64,000 bases of DNA from Archivesica marissinica (Eukaryota > Mollusca > Bivalvia > Venerida > Vesicomyidae), in assembly GCA_014843695.1 (NCBI GenBank), contig CM026401.1, forward strand, positions 46,575,477-46,639,476, in the 5' to 3' direction. A program made the translations under genes and the position numbers. The number at the start of each line of letters is the position of its first letter. The stretch's first letter is position 1. This document shows, one piece after another, positions 11,270-23,075 of this stretch. Below the pieces are notes generated by a model. That model worked only from the letters and a program-made list of their open reading frames with translations. It was not told where the DNA came from and searched no databases.

Positions 11270-11786
11270 CTCTTTGCATCATGGGTAAAAAATAAAGGCT
11301 ATAAATAATTCAAATAATTGTAGTAGACGACAATTCATTAATGTGTTTTTCTTATTTATAACTGACGCTGACTTGTATACCACTGTAACCTATCATCACT
11401 GATGGTCACGGGTTCGAGCCCCGCTCAGGCCGTGTCTCATTTATATGAAAAAGTTGGCAGTTTCTTACGGAGGTTGGTGCACCCAAGTACTGGTTAACCG
11501 CTGGAGCCTGCCCAGGAAAGGTGTTGTTAGGTAAACTGCCCGCCGGCGATATAGCCCAAAATGGTGCTGATGCAGGCATAAAACCCGAAATATAACATAA
11601 TTATTTATAACTGAAAACTCTTGGTGGGAAATATGTCATGGAATATCGTTAGAATTGTTGTACGACACGATTCAAAATTAGAATTTCATTACAATGGTGT
11701 CATTCTGTTTTATTATGACACAATTCTAGAGAAATTCCATGACATATTTGAATGTTACTTTTTCGCCACTAGCGTGCAAAGAGTTA
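11270..11786. mobile_element. MITE family F interrupted by a SINE
   Basis: Left part gttaactctttgcatcatgg with ataaaggctataaataattc, right end ctagcgtgcaaagagttac. A SINE B (11,365-11,611) splits the element at cttatttataactga, which is repeated on the far side as ttatttataactgaaaactc and reads as a target duplication. Confidence 0.75.
11365..11611 (+). mobile_element. SINE B nested in MITE F
   Basis: Contains cgctgacttgtataccactg, the T-arm-like cacgggttcgagccccgctc, body gttggcagtttcttacggag and the alternative tail cgccggcgatatagcccaaa ending in cccgaaatataac. The first part of the tRNA head is missing. Confidence 0.85.
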
Positions 11787-11889
11787 CAAAGTGATTTGGG
11801 GGATTTTACATGAAAGGCAGCCTGGACTCTATTCCACAAGTCGGTTAGCAAACCAAACTAATCAAGCATATCTAATGACTATCCAAATT

Positions 11890-14015
11890 TAACTTAGGTA
11901 TGACTTACCAAATATAGAGGTTTGAATCTACCAAATATATACTGTGTGGTATGACTTACCAAATACATGTATAATAAGGTATGACTTACCAAATACATGT
12001 ACAATAAGGTATGACTTACCAAATACATGTACAATAAGGTATGACTTACCAAATACATTTATAATAAGGTATGACTTACCAAATACATGTACAATAAGGT
12101 ATGACTTACCAAATACATGTACAATAAGGTATGACTTACCAAATACACGTACTATTGGGTATGACTAACCAAATACATGTACAATAAGGTATGACTTACC
12201 AAATACATGTACAATAAGGTATGACTTACCAAATACATGTACAATAAGGTATGACTTACCAAATACATGTACAATAAGGTATGACTAACCAAATACATGT
12301 ACAATAAGGTATGACTTACCAAATACATGTACAATAAGGTATGACTTACCAAATACATGTACAATAAGGTATGACTTACAAATACATGTACAATAAGGTA
12401 TGACTTACCAAATACATGTACAATAAGGTATGACTTACCAAATACATGTACAATAAGGTATGACTTACCAAATACATGTACAATAAGGTATGACTTACCA
12501 AATACATGTACAATAAGGTATGACTTACCAAATACATGTACAATAAGGTATGACTAACCAAATACATTTACAATAAGGTATGACTTACCAAATACATGTA
12601 CAATAAGGTATGACTTACCAAATACATGTACAATAAAGTATGACTTATCAAATACATGTACAATAAGGTATGACTTACCAAATACATGTACAATAAGGTA
12701 TGACTTACCAAATACATGTACAATAAGGTATGACTTACCAAATACATGTACAATAAGGTATGACTTACCAAATACATGTACAATAAGGTATGACTAACCA
12801 AATACATTTACAATAAGGTATGACTTACCAAATACATGTACAATAAGGTATGACTTACCAAATATATGTACAATAAGGTATGACTTACCAAATACATGTA
12901 CAATAAAGTATGACTTATCAAATACATGTACAATAAGGTATGACTACCCAAATACATGTACAATAAGGTATGACTACCCAAATACATGTACAATAAGGTA
13001 TGACTTACCAAATACATGCACAATAAGGTATGACTTACCAAATACATGTACAATAAGGTATGACTACCCAAATACATGTACTATTGGGTATGACTACCCA
13101 AATACATGTACTATTGGGTATGACTTACCAAATACATGTACAATACGGTATGACTTACCAAATACATGTACAATAAGGTATGACTTACCAAATACATGTA
13201 CAATATGGTATGACTTACCAAATACATGTACAATAAGGTATGACTTACCAAATACATGTACAATAAGGTATGACTTACCAAATACATGTACAATAAGGTA
13301 TGACTTACCAAATACATGTACAATAAGGTATGACTTACCAAATACATGTACAATAAGGTATGACTTACCAAATACATGTACAATAAGGTATGACTTACCA
13401 AATACATGTACAATAAGGTATGACTTACCAAATACATGTACAATAAGGTATGACTTACCAAATACATGTACAATAAGGTATGACTTACCAAATACATGTA
13501 CAATAAGGTATGACTTACCAAATACATGTACAATAAGGTATGACTTACCAAATACATGTACAATAAGGTATGACTTACCAAATACATGTACAATAAGGTA
13601 TGACTTACCAAATACATGTACAATAAGGTATGACTTACCAAATACATGTACAATAAGGTATGACTTACCAAATACATGTACAATAAGGTATGACTTACCA
13701 AATATATGTACAATAAGGTATGACTTACCAAATACATGTACAATAAGGTATGACTTACCAAATATATGTACAATAAGGTATGACTTACCAAATACATGTA
13801 CAATAAGGTATGACTTACCAAATACATGTACAATAAGGTATGACTTACCAAATACACGTACAATAAGGTATGACTTACCAAATACATGTACAATAAGATA
13901 TGACTTACCAAATACATGTACAATAAGATATGATTACCCAAATACATGTACAATAAGGTATGACTTACCAAATACATGTACAATAAGGTATGACTACCCA
14001 AATACGTATACGGTT
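11890..14015. repeat. 30-bp minisatellite, about 70 copies
   Basis: Unit ggtatgacttaccaaataca then tgtacaataa, exactly 30 bp, highly homogeneous in the centre and diverged at both edges. On the minus strand each unit reads TTTG/GTAAGTCATACC, a full match to the metazoan 5' splice consensus GTAAGT. The periodic minus-strand ORFs (10-residue period) are a consequence of the 30-bp period. Confidence 0.95.
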
Positions 14016-14285
14016 TGACTAACGTAATATCTCTGTGGTATGACTAACCAAATACATACAATGTAGAACTGTTTCCAGGTTGTCTGTATTGGATGTGTAC
14101 AGTGATTGTAGTAAATTTCATAATTAATGTATTATTGTTAATGAGATTAATATTTACCAAAGAAGGTATAAACAATTTTCTGTGACATATTCGCCTATCT
14201 TGAACAATTTTCGTTAATTCTCACCGATTTGTCAATCTTATAGATTGTTAGTAAAGAGCATGGAACATTTCAGTCTCATGTGTGT

Positions 14286-14572
14286 GTTTTTACGTTTATT
14301 TATCGTCACTACCGGTTGCCCATATGAGCGACGCCTCCTGAAGAGATTAGTCATTTTAGATTTTTGGAGGATAGTGCAATGATACAGACAGAGACCCATT
14401 CCAGAGTCTCCTCTGGTTCTTTTACATGCACGGTGTACAGCACTGACATGAGACCTCGGTTTAAAGTCCCATCTGAAAGATTGTTAATTTTATTAGGGTC
14501 AGACGTGGGGATCGAACCTGCGATCCCTGGATTACCAGTCCAACATGTTACCACTGGACTATAGTCTGTCTT
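14286..14572 (-). mobile_element. SINE A, near full length
   Basis: Minus-strand copy. The tRNA-like head reads ggactggtaatccagggatc and ggttcgatcc at the right end; the tail with gcgacgcctcctgaagagat and cgtttatttatcgtc is on the left. Confidence 0.85.
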
Positions 14573-14662
14573 CAAAATACAGGCTATAAATAGTTCAAAT
14601 AATTGTAGCAGATGACAATTAATGTGTTTTATGTCTTATTTGTAGCTGAAAACTCTAGAAAT
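14573..14662. mobile_element. MITE family F fragment
   Basis: Contains aggctataaatagttcaaat and gtagcagatgacaatt, matching 6,990-7,080. Truncated by the SINE on the left and the 19-bp array on the right. Confidence 0.6.
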
Positions 14663-14684
14663 ATGTACTGTAGTTGCAAGAATG

Positions 14685-15390
14685 TTTCGGTATGTCGTGA
14701 ATGTTCCGGTATGTCGTGAATGTTCCGGTATGTCATGAATGTTCCGGTATGTCGTGAATGTTCCGGTATGTCGTGAATGTTCCGGTATGTCGTGAATGTT
14801 CCGGTATGTCGTGAATGTTCCGGTATGTCGTGAATGTTCCGGTATGTCGTGAATGTTCCGGTATGTCATGAATGTTCCGGTATGTCGTGAATGTTCCGGT
14901 ATGTCCTGAATGTTCCGGTATGTCGTGAATGTTCCGGTATGTCCTGAATGTTCCGGTATGCCGTGAATGTTCCGGTATGTCCTGAATGTTCCGGTATGTC
15001 ATGAATGTTCCGGTATGTCCTGAATGTTCCGGTATGTCGTGAATGTTCCGGTATGTCATGAATGTTCCGGTATGTCCTGAATGTTCCGGTATGTCGTGAA
15101 TGTTCCGGTATGTCATGAATGTTCCGGTATGTCCTGAATGTTCCGGTATGTCGTGAATGTTCCGGTATGTCCTGAATGTTCCGGTTTGTCATGAATGTTC
15201 CGGTATGTCCTGAATGTTCCGGTATGTCGTGAATGTTCCGGTATGTCGTGAATGTTCTTGTGAATGTTCCGGTATGTCGTGAATGTTCTTGTGAATGTTC
15301 CGGTATGTCGTGAATGTTCCGGTATGTCGTGAATGTTCCGGTATGTCGTGAATGTTCCGGTATGTCATGAATGTTCCGGTATGTCATAAA
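14685..15390. repeat. 19-bp minisatellite
   Basis: About 37 copies of gaatgttccggtatgtcgt, with gtcat and gtcct variants arranged in blocks and two shortened units at about 15,250-15,300. Confidence 0.95.
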
Positions 15391-15814
15391 AAATTGTTTA
15401 CATCATTATTACGAATCTTATTACCACTGAGAAGCACAATATTTTTCCTGGGAATATCTTGTATATATTATTCTGTATGTCATATTTCTTGTATTTTAGT
15501 GGAAATAAATACATAGCGTATTTTATGAATTTAATGCAATACCTTTTGTTACGGTGATCTACTTTTGTTAATAATACATTGTCTATAGTTGTAAATATAC
15601 AGTTACTGAATTCAAGGGACTGGTCACTAGATTCCCAGTGGGCTGTTGGATTTACGATCCGTGAATAAAACTTTTGTGGAAGTGGAGACATTTGTTAGCC
15701 GTTAGTTCCAGTACAAACCGACTGTCACGATTTCTAGAAATATTGTTATTGTACAGTTATTGGTCAGTTATTTCCCTTGAATTATATAGATAGGACAAAA
15801 GAGGGCAAGGTGCT
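15391..15814. other. No gene recognised
   Basis: Unique AT-rich DNA without a convincing ORF or repeat. Confidence 0.4.
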
Positions 15815-15815
15815 G

Positions 15816-16300
15816 CGGGTCCGCCTCCGTGGTTGAGTGGTTAAAGTCGCTGACTTGTATACCACTGTAACCTATCATCTCTGATGGTCACGGGTTTGAG
15901 CCCCGCTCAGACCGTGTCTCATTTATATAAAAATGTTGGCAGTTTCTTACGGAGGTTGGTGCACCAAGTACTGGTTAACCGCTGGAGCCTGCCCAGGAAA
16001 GGTGTTGTTAGGTAAACTGCCCGTCGCTCAAATGGGAAACCGGTGTCATATGATATTTTCACCCACCTATTTTTTCACCCACGGGTGAAAATAGTGCGCG
16101 ACATTTTCACACCCCCCCCCCCCCCCCCCTATGAGACTTGGTTAGGATTAGGGTTAGGGTTAAAATATTGGGGGGCGGGTGAAAATCTCATGGGGGGGGT
16201 GAAAATCTCATGGCATTTTTTTCACCCACGGGTGAAAATATCGCGCGAGTGAAAATCTCCGGTAGCGACGTTAAATAAACTTAAATAAAAAATAAATAAA
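15816..16300 (+). mobile_element. SINE B interrupted by a second element
   Basis: Head ccgcctccgtggttgagtgg, then cgggtttgagccccgctcag, body and 3' tail. The tail is broken after gggaaaccggt and resumes at ccggtagcgacgttaaataa, with 214 bp between. Confidence 0.85.
16045..16258. mobile_element. 214-bp insertion with ttttcaccc inverted ends and TTAGGG-like core
   Basis: Flanked by ccggt on both sides, a 5-bp apparent target duplication within the SINE tail. It contains repeated ttttcacccacgggtgaaaa palindromes at both ends, a C-run of about 20, and ggttaggattagggttaggg in the middle. No ORF. Confidence 0.7.
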
Positions 16301-16489
16301 AAAAGGTGCTGCGCGGTAAATTGATCAAACATAGAAACCATTTTATTTTTTACCCATTCATCCACCAGGGAATCTAGTGATTGTTGTGTTCCTGGGCGTA
16401 ATTTATTATTGTTTTGTCACAAAGTTTTGATTTCTTTTTTGTATCATTTATTGGTACTATATTCATGGCCTAGCGGGGTGTACATAATG

Positions 16490-17232
16490 TTTTCCTAGTC
16501 CCAGTGAGGGTGTACGTATATTCTCCCAGTGAGGGTGTACGTATATTCTCCCAGTGAGGTTGTATTATATATTCTCCCTGTGAGGGTGTACGTATATTCT
16601 CCCAGTGAGGGTGTATGTATATTCTCCCAGTGAGGGTGTATGTATATTCTCCCTGTGAGGGTTGTACGTATATTCTCCCAGTGAGGGTGTATGTATATTC
16701 TCCCAGGTAGGGTGTACGTATATTCTCCCAGTGAGGGTGTATGTATATTCTCCCAGTGAGGGTGTATGTATATTCTCCCAGTGAGGGTGTATGTATATTC
16801 TCCCTGTGAGGGTGTATTATATATTCTCCCAGTGAGGGTGTATTATATATTCTCCCTGTGAGGGTGTACGTATATTCTCCCAGTGAGGGTGTATGTATAT
16901 TCTCCCAGTGAGGGTGTATTATATATTCTCCCTGTGAAGGGTGTATGTATATTCTCCCAGTGAGGGTGTATGTATATTCTCCCAGTGAGGGTGTATGTAT
17001 ATTCTCCCAGTGAGGGTGTATGTATATTCTCCCAGTGAGGGTGTATGTATATTCTCCCAGTGAGGGTGTATGTATAGTCTCCCAGTGAGGGTGTATGTAT
17101 ATTCTCCCAGTGAGGGTGTATGTATATTCTCCCAGTGAGGGTGTATGTATATTCTCCCAGTGAGGGTGTATGTATATTCTCCCAGTGAGGGTGTACGTAT
17201 ATTCTCCCAGTGAGGGTGTACGTATATTCATG
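16490..17232. repeat. 25-bp minisatellite
   Basis: About 29 copies of attctcccagtgagggtgta then tgtat. Each unit has TATTCTCCCAG/TG, resembling a weak 3' splice site on the plus strand. Confidence 0.95.
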
Positions 17233-17329
17233 ATTGTTTATTTATTTATTCTTGTTCATGTTTTGTAAATACAGATTATTTATTACAGTCTACAAGGTTT
17301 ATCAGGCATGTACATATCGTTTTCATAGT

Positions 17330-17763
17330 GTATCTATGTAGTTGTGTTTCCTCTTGTTTACAAGCACACTATGTAGTTGTGTTTTCTCTTGTTTACAAGC
17401 ACACTATGTAGTTGTGTTTTCTCTTGTTTACAAGCACACTATGTAGTTGTGTTTTCTCTTGTTTACAAGCACACTATGTAGTTGTGTTTTCTCTTGTTTA
17501 CAAGCACACTATGTAGTTGTGTTTTCTCTTGTTTACAAGCACACTATGTAGTTGTGTTTTCTCTTGTTTACAAGCACACTATGTAGTTGTGTTTTCTCTT
17601 GTTTACAAGCACACTATGTAGTTGTGTTTTCTCTTGTTTACAAGCACACTATGTAGTTGTGTTTTCTCTTGTTTACAAGCACACTATGTAGTTGTGTTTT
17701 CTCTTGTTTACAAGCACACTATGTAGTTGTGTTTTCTCTTGTTTACAAGCACACTATGTAGTT
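17330..17763. repeat. 35-bp minisatellite, 12 near-identical copies
   Basis: Unit gtagttgtgttttctcttgt then ttacaagcacactat. All but the first copy look identical, so amplification is recent. Confidence 0.95.
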
Positions 17764-18013
17764 AAAATCTTCTCACATTTATTGACTATTACATACCGTA
17801 GTTTTTCTATTATCAGCAGTTTCAAAACAATATTCTTTTTTCTTTCACCACCATGAGTACACTATTATAAGATAGAAACGTGTTGTTACTCCATGTGAAA
17901 TACCCCCCCCCCCCCCATCCTACAGACAGGAATGTGTACAAATCTTGAAAATTCGCCAAAATGCCCCCCCCCCAAATCCCCATTGAGAGATGGGAATTTT
18001 CCTTTTTGTTATC
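17764..18013. other. Spacer with two poly-C runs
   Basis: Homopolymer C tracts of about 15 and 10 bases at 17,904 and 17,965. Otherwise unremarkable. Confidence 0.6.
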
Positions 18014-18241
18014 TTAACCCTTTCAACACCAAGTAACTCACATGGACTAGTCCATGATATTCATAAACCAATAAATGAATCAGAAAATCACATTTGGACA
18101 ATATTTGGTAATTATGTCTAAAAATAGTCATATCACTGGCAAAAAGTGCAGATCCTGATGAGACGGCTCGTCACGAGCCGGCTCATCTGGATCTACACTT
18201 TTTGTAAGCCTATTTAGAGGTATGTGGTGTTGAAAGGGTTA
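18014..18241. mobile_element. TTAA MITE, family E
   Basis: Full copy from ttaaccctttcaacacca to tggtgttgaaagggttaa with the internal hairpin. Confidence 0.9.
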
Positions 18242-18393
18242 AGCAGCCACCCGAGGGAATCACAGACTGCTTAGCACAGGTGGCTGCCTAATAGAGGTTA
18301 CATATATATTAAAACAGCACATTGGGAATCTGACTGCTTAATACAGGTTGGCTGCTTGGTGGAGGTGACCACTAACACAGGTTTTACCGTATT
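18242..18393. mobile_element. MITE family H
   Basis: Contains gcagccacccgagggaatca, ggctgcctaatagaggt, cattgggaatctgactgctt and ggtgaccactaacacaggtt. It directly abuts the E element, so its left terminus is lost. Confidence 0.7.
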
Positions 18394-18394
18394 T

Positions 18395-18570
18395 CCTGGG
18401 AAGTATGTGAGATGGTACGGTGGTCGCCAGATCGGACAGGTGGGTTTTTTCCGGGTAATCCGGTTTCCTCCCACACAAATGACCACATATACGCTTTCAT
18501 CTGCGCCAACGAGAGTGATTAATATAAGTTGTTAAAACTTGCTTAGCAGTCGTTGTAAAATAAATAAAGT
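18395..18570 (+). mobile_element. SINE D, 5' truncated
   Basis: Matches the body and tail of the 39,629 copy: tatgtgagatggtacggtgg, gatcggacaggtgggttttt, then agtgattaatataagttgtt and aaataaataaagtttaaac. Confidence 0.8.
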
Positions 18571-18634
18571 TTAAACAGTATTTCCCTTTGGTATGAGAGA
18601 TACATGTATAGGTGCATGTTGCTATTCTAAGCAA

Positions 18635-18889
18635 ACCCTCTCCGTGGTCGAGTGGTTAAGGACGCTGACTTGTATACCACTGCAACCTATCATCTCTGAT
18701 GGTGACGGGGTCGAGCCCCGCTCAGACCATGTCTCATTTATATGAAAACGTTGGCAGTTTCTTACGGAGGTTGGTGCACCAAGTACTGGTTAACCGCTGG
18801 AGCCTGCCCAGGAAAGGTGTTGTTAGGTAAACTGCCCGTCGCTCAAATGGGAAACCGGTAGCGACGTTAAATAAACTTAAATAAAAAAT
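18635..18889 (+). mobile_element. SINE B, full length
   Basis: tRNA-like head ctccgtggtcgagtggttaa, ctgacttgtataccactgca, T-arm tcgagccccgctcagacc, body, and tail gctcaaatgggaaaccggta with gcgacgttaaataaac. Confidence 0.85.
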
Positions 18890-18977
18890 ATTCTAAGCAG
18901 TATCAAATTGTATCCGCTATTTAACAGTTAAAGCATGCATATTGGGAACATCGTTTGTTGTTATGCAACTTACCTAT

Positions 18978-19133
18978 ACAGTCAACCCTGTGTTAGTGGT
19001 CACCTCTATTAAGCAGCCAGTTTCCAAATTCCCAATATGTTGTTTTATTATACATTTGACCTCTATTAAGCAGCCACTTGTGCTAAGCAGCCACATTCCC
19101 TTGGCTGGCTGCTTAAGACAGGTTTGACTGTAA
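18978..19133. mobile_element. MITE family H
   Basis: Starts acagtcaaccctgtgttagt and ends agacaggtttgactgta, so the ends are inverted (acagtcaa/ttgactgt) and flanked by TA. Internal cctctattaagcagccact repeats. Confidence 0.75.
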
Positions 19134-19485
19134 TTCAAAATTGAACCCGATTTTAGTTATATACTGAGAAAAGTAAAGCCTTTCATTGTCCGTCGAAACA
19201 CAGAGGTAACAGTGACAGTGTATGAGGGTGATTCATTTGTTTTTAAGTACAAAACATCAAAACGACTCGATTAACTTTACTTGTGCAAATTATATCTTCC
19301 CTGCTGAAGTCAGAAGATGATGGAACGTCTTTCAAATCACTCGCGATACAATTCACAAATTTATCACTACTGAATTGTTACATTTTTTTTACTACCGTAC
19401 TTATAAATTTTGAATTTGTTCGGTATTACACAGTTTAATGTACTTGTCGTTTATGGAATCGTGAAATCATAGGCAAAATGTGTGT
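19134..19485. other. No feature recognised
   Basis: Unique AT-rich DNA. Confidence 0.4.
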
Positions 19486-19745
19486 GTGTTTTACGTTTAT
19501 TTACACGTCCTGAAGAGATTAGTCATTTTATATTTTTGGAGGATAGTGCAATGATACAGACAGAGACCCATTCCAGAGTCTCCTCTGGTTCTTTTACGTG
19601 CACGGTGTAAAGCACTGACACGAGACCACGGTTTAACGTCCCATCTGAAAGACTGTTAATTTTATTAGGGTCAGACGGGGGACCGAACCTGCAATCCCTG
19701 GATTACCAGTCCAACGTGTTACCACTGGACTACAGATCCGTCTGT
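19486..19745 (-). mobile_element. SINE A, near full length
   Basis: tRNA-like head at the right end (gattaccagtccaacgtgtt, actacagatccgtct), tail to the left (cctgaagagattagtcattt). The part of the tail with gcgacg is deleted. Confidence 0.85.
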
Positions 19746-20085
19746 GTGTGACCAGGACTCAAGGTTATAAAACCTTTCTCCTATCTCAAACTCAGTCTCA
19801 AGCTTCTGATTAGTTCAGCTGGCAGAATCAACCAATAAAATCATTTGAGCTTGAGATCTGAGAAGTGTTATAATCTCGGGCACTGGACTGAGAAATATAT
19901 GGCCAAATGACCAAACTTGATAACTCTCTTTTTTTCAAATGTATGGCCTTTGGGGCATCACAGCACCATTTTTGACAGCAGAAAACAATTGAAACAAAAT
20001 CCGGCACTCGTCTTTGAAGCATAATTATTTTTCTATAAAATGTTGTCCAGGACTACCGGTACAGCGTATTTGCATGCAATGAGAG

Positions 20086-20450
20086 ACATCTCTAATTTTG
20101 TATTACCTCCCTTGGCAGATACAGTCTGATTTATTCCAAAATTTGAATATGTCCTTTTAGTTAGAATCCTTTGTTTTTACTGTTGTTCCCTAACCAGATG
20201 TTGCGGTATGATAAATGGGATGTAATTAACTGATAACATTCTTTTACAAATAAGTACCAATTGCATATACCGTAGGAGATCTGTCAAGATATAGTAATTT
20301 AATAATCATAAGAAACGATAGTGGAATAAAATTGCTAGCATGCTGTGCAAAGAAAGCAACGATAAAAACAGAGGAAAACACTTAGGACCTATCTACTTTC
20401 AGAGAGTATTCAGGGGCAGTAACTGAATTACATAGAGGGTAGTTGTGTTT
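20086..20450. mobile_element. MITE family I copy
   Basis: Begins atgagagacatctctaattt and ends gagtattcaggggcagtaac. Homologous along its length to 57,530-57,898. The right terminal repeat seen there is missing. Confidence 0.7.
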
Positions 20451-20452
20451 CT

Positions 20453-20560
20453 TAGTGTAAGATGGGAATTTATTTCATCGAGTGGTCATCGAAATTTGAG
20501 TAGCATTAGCCACTAGTGGAAACACATATTTCGGTGATCACGAAAAAAAACACTACTCCA
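20453..20560. repeat. Partial inverted-repeat element
   Basis: taagatgggaatttatttca then gtggtcatcgaaatt, matching the element at 63,740-63,866, where both arms are present. Confidence 0.5.
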
Positions 20561-20664
20561 CATCTTTTTTTGCCATTTATGTTAATATGATTATTAATAA
20601 TTTTCTCGATGTATACAAAGTTCACAAATGTGGGACTGACTTTAAAAGTATTTCTATTTTTTAG

Positions 20665-20812
20665 GTATTATGCGTTGAGGTTTACTTTAACTCTGCAAAT
20701 ATTTTGTGATGTTGTTATGGTAACGCAATACGTAGAGTTGTCAGATAGAATTTTGATCGCTAGGCGATGTCGCCGTTGCGATGTGTGTTTGAAAGCTATG
20801 TCATTTCACTGA
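20665..20812 (+). CDS. Weak candidate terminal exon
   Basis: After tctattttttag there are 48 open codons to TGA, in phase 2, including IARRCRRCDVCLKAMSFH. Four cysteines and basic residues make it slightly more protein-like than its surroundings, and an AATAAA is near 20,909. No family recognised and no partner exon seen, so chance is the likelier explanation. Confidence 0.15.
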
Positions 20813-20984
20813 TTACATAAACTACATACAAGCTCGTATTTCCAATAGTATATGTGTCTTATGTGATATGTCTTGTTTCTTTTTTTACTTCGAAATTTGT
20901 GGGGAAAAAATAAAAGAAAGGAATCTTTTAATATTTGAGTTGTATTTTTTATCTGTCATTACTGTATGTTATATTTATTAAAGT

Positions 20985-21231
20985 TTAAACTTTATTTATT
21001 TTACAACGATTGCGAAGCAAGTTTTAACAACGTATATTAATCACTCTCATTGATGCGGATGAAAGCGTAAATGTGGTCATTCGTGTGGAGGAAACCGGAG
21101 TACCCGGAGAAAACCCACCTGGCCGATCTGGCGACCACCGTACCATCTCACATATTTCCCGGTCCGAGGATCGAAACCCGGGTTGCATTGGTGAGAAGCG
21201 AGCGCGCTAACCACTGCGCTAATCGGACAGC
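20985..21231 (-). mobile_element. SINE D, full length
   Basis: Reverse of the 39,629 copy. The tRNA-like head is at the right (gagaagcgagcgcgctaacc, gcgctaatcggacagcc) and the tail at the left (aaactttatttattttacaa). Confidence 0.85.
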
Positions 21232-21594
21232 CAATGAATGAAGATGGTGTCAGAATAAATCTCGTAGCAATTCCTAATTTTAGATCTAGTAAGTTTCAAA
21301 TTTCTTTATTACAATGTTTTTGGGGTTTAAATTTGCACTGACAACTTGGGTCATATGGTGACTCTCCGACTATTAATGGTAGAGGACTGTGTATTGCCTC
21401 TGCGAGCAGTATTTCAAGCACCCAGGTAGAACCACCAACCTTCTGCAAGCCAGCTGGATAGCTTCGTCACATGAAAGAATATATCACCCCCGTTCGAATC
21501 TACAGCGGTGAGTGGCTAGTTATTTAAGCAAGTGGCTAGCGCCACCCAGTGATAATACTTTCATGTTCATTCGGTGAAATATAATTCAATCGTA
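21232..21594. other. Probable old repeat, no gene
   Basis: Contains ttctgcaagccagctggata and cgttcgaatctacagcggtg, which look like part of an older interspersed element leading into the tandem array. No ORF of note. Confidence 0.3.
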
Positions 21595-22612
21595 CACTAA
21601 AACACGTATGCAATATACTTAACCCGGCGCGATATAGCCTGAACTGTGCTGATGCGCCGTTAAACCAAATACTCACTCACTTCTACAGTCTATACAATAT
21701 ACTTAACCCGGCGTGATATAGCCTGAACTGTGCTGATGCACCATTAAACCAAATACTCACTTCTACAGTCTATACAATATACTTAACCCGGCGTGATATA
21801 GCCTGAACTGTGCTGATGCACCATTAAACCAAATACTCACTCACTTCTACAGTCTATACAATATACTTAACCCGGCGTGATATAGCCTGAACTGTGCTGG
21901 TGCGCCGTTAAACCAAATACTCACTCACTTCTACAGTCTATACAATATACTTAACCCGGCGTGATATAGCCTGAACTGTGCTGATGCACCATTAAACCAA
22001 ATACTCACTTCTACAGTCTATACAATATACTTAACCCGGCGTGATATAGCCTGAACTGTGCTGATGCACCATTAAACCAAATACTCACTCACTTCTACAG
22101 TCTATACAATATACTTAACCCGGCGTGATATAGCCTGAACTGTGCTGATGCGCCGTTAAACCAAATACTCGCTCACTATATGCCAAATATATACAATATA
22201 CTTAACCCGGCGTGATACAGCCTGAACTGTGCTGATGCGCCATTAAACCAAATACTCGCTCACTATATGTCAAATATATACAATATACTTAACCCGGCGT
22301 GATATAGCCTGAACTGTGCTGATGCACCGTTAAACCAAACACTCACTCACTTCTAGAGTCTATACAATATACTTAACCCGGCGCGATATAGCCTGAACTG
22401 TGCTGGTGCGCCATTAAACCAAATACTCACTCACTCACTTCTACAGTCTATACAATATACTTAACCCGGCGCGATATAGCCTGAACTGTGCTGGTGCGCC
22501 GTTAAACCAAATACTCACTCACTCACTTCTAGAGTCTATACAATATACTTAACCCGGCGCGATATAGCCTGAACTGTGCTGATGCGCCGTTAAACCAAAT
22601 ACTCGCTCACAC
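21595..22612. repeat. 80-84 bp tandem array related to a SINE tail
   Basis: About 12 copies with cccggcgtgatatagcctga, actgtgctgatgcgccgtta and aaccaaatactcactcac. The core matches the SINE B alternative tail seen at 11,560 and 61,612 (cggcgatatagcccaaaatg, gtgctgatgcaggcgtaaaa). Confidence 0.9.
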
Positions 22613-22671
22613 TATAACAAACAAATATCCATCGCAATGCACTGTACTTAATATGGTTATTTTATTTGAGC

Positions 22672-22868
22672 GACGGGCCGTTTACCTAACAACACCTTTC
22701 CTGGGCAGGTTCCAACGGTTAACCAGCACTTGGTGCACCAACCTCCGTAAGAAACTGCCAACATTTTCATATAAACAGACACGGCCTGAGCGGGGCTTGA
22801 ACCCGTGACCATCAGTGATGATAGGTTACAGTGGTATACAAGACGGAAACCTCGACCACGAAGGCGGA
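22672..22868 (-). mobile_element. SINE B
   Basis: Tail gagcgacgggccgtttacct at the left; tRNA-like head cttgaacccgtgaccatcag and ctcgaccacgaaggcgg at the right. Confidence 0.85.
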
Positions 22869-22911
22869 CTTCAATATGCTTATATATAAGTTGGCCAGTT
22901 TTAGCTTGTTT

Positions 22912-23075
22912 ATCTGGACTGGTAATCCAGGGATCGCAGGTTCGACCATAATACAATTAACAGTCTTTCAGATGGGACTATAAATCGAGGTATCGTGTCG
23001 GTGCTTTACACCGTGCACGTAAAAGAACCAGAGGAGATTCTAGAATGGGTCTCTGTATCATCCTACAGTATATTT
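22912..23075 (+). mobile_element. SINE A, partial
   Basis: ctggactggtaatccaggga, ggttcgac, then aacagtctttcagatgggac to gggtctctgtatcatcc. 3' truncated. Confidence 0.75.

Noticed and set aside
11944..14001. 10-residue periodic minus-strand proteins
   Set aside because: Consequence of a 30-bp period without stops. Stops appear wherever a unit is mutated.
16142..16165. Interstitial telomere (TTAGGG)n
   Set aside because: Only two to three imperfect repeats inside a transposable insert.
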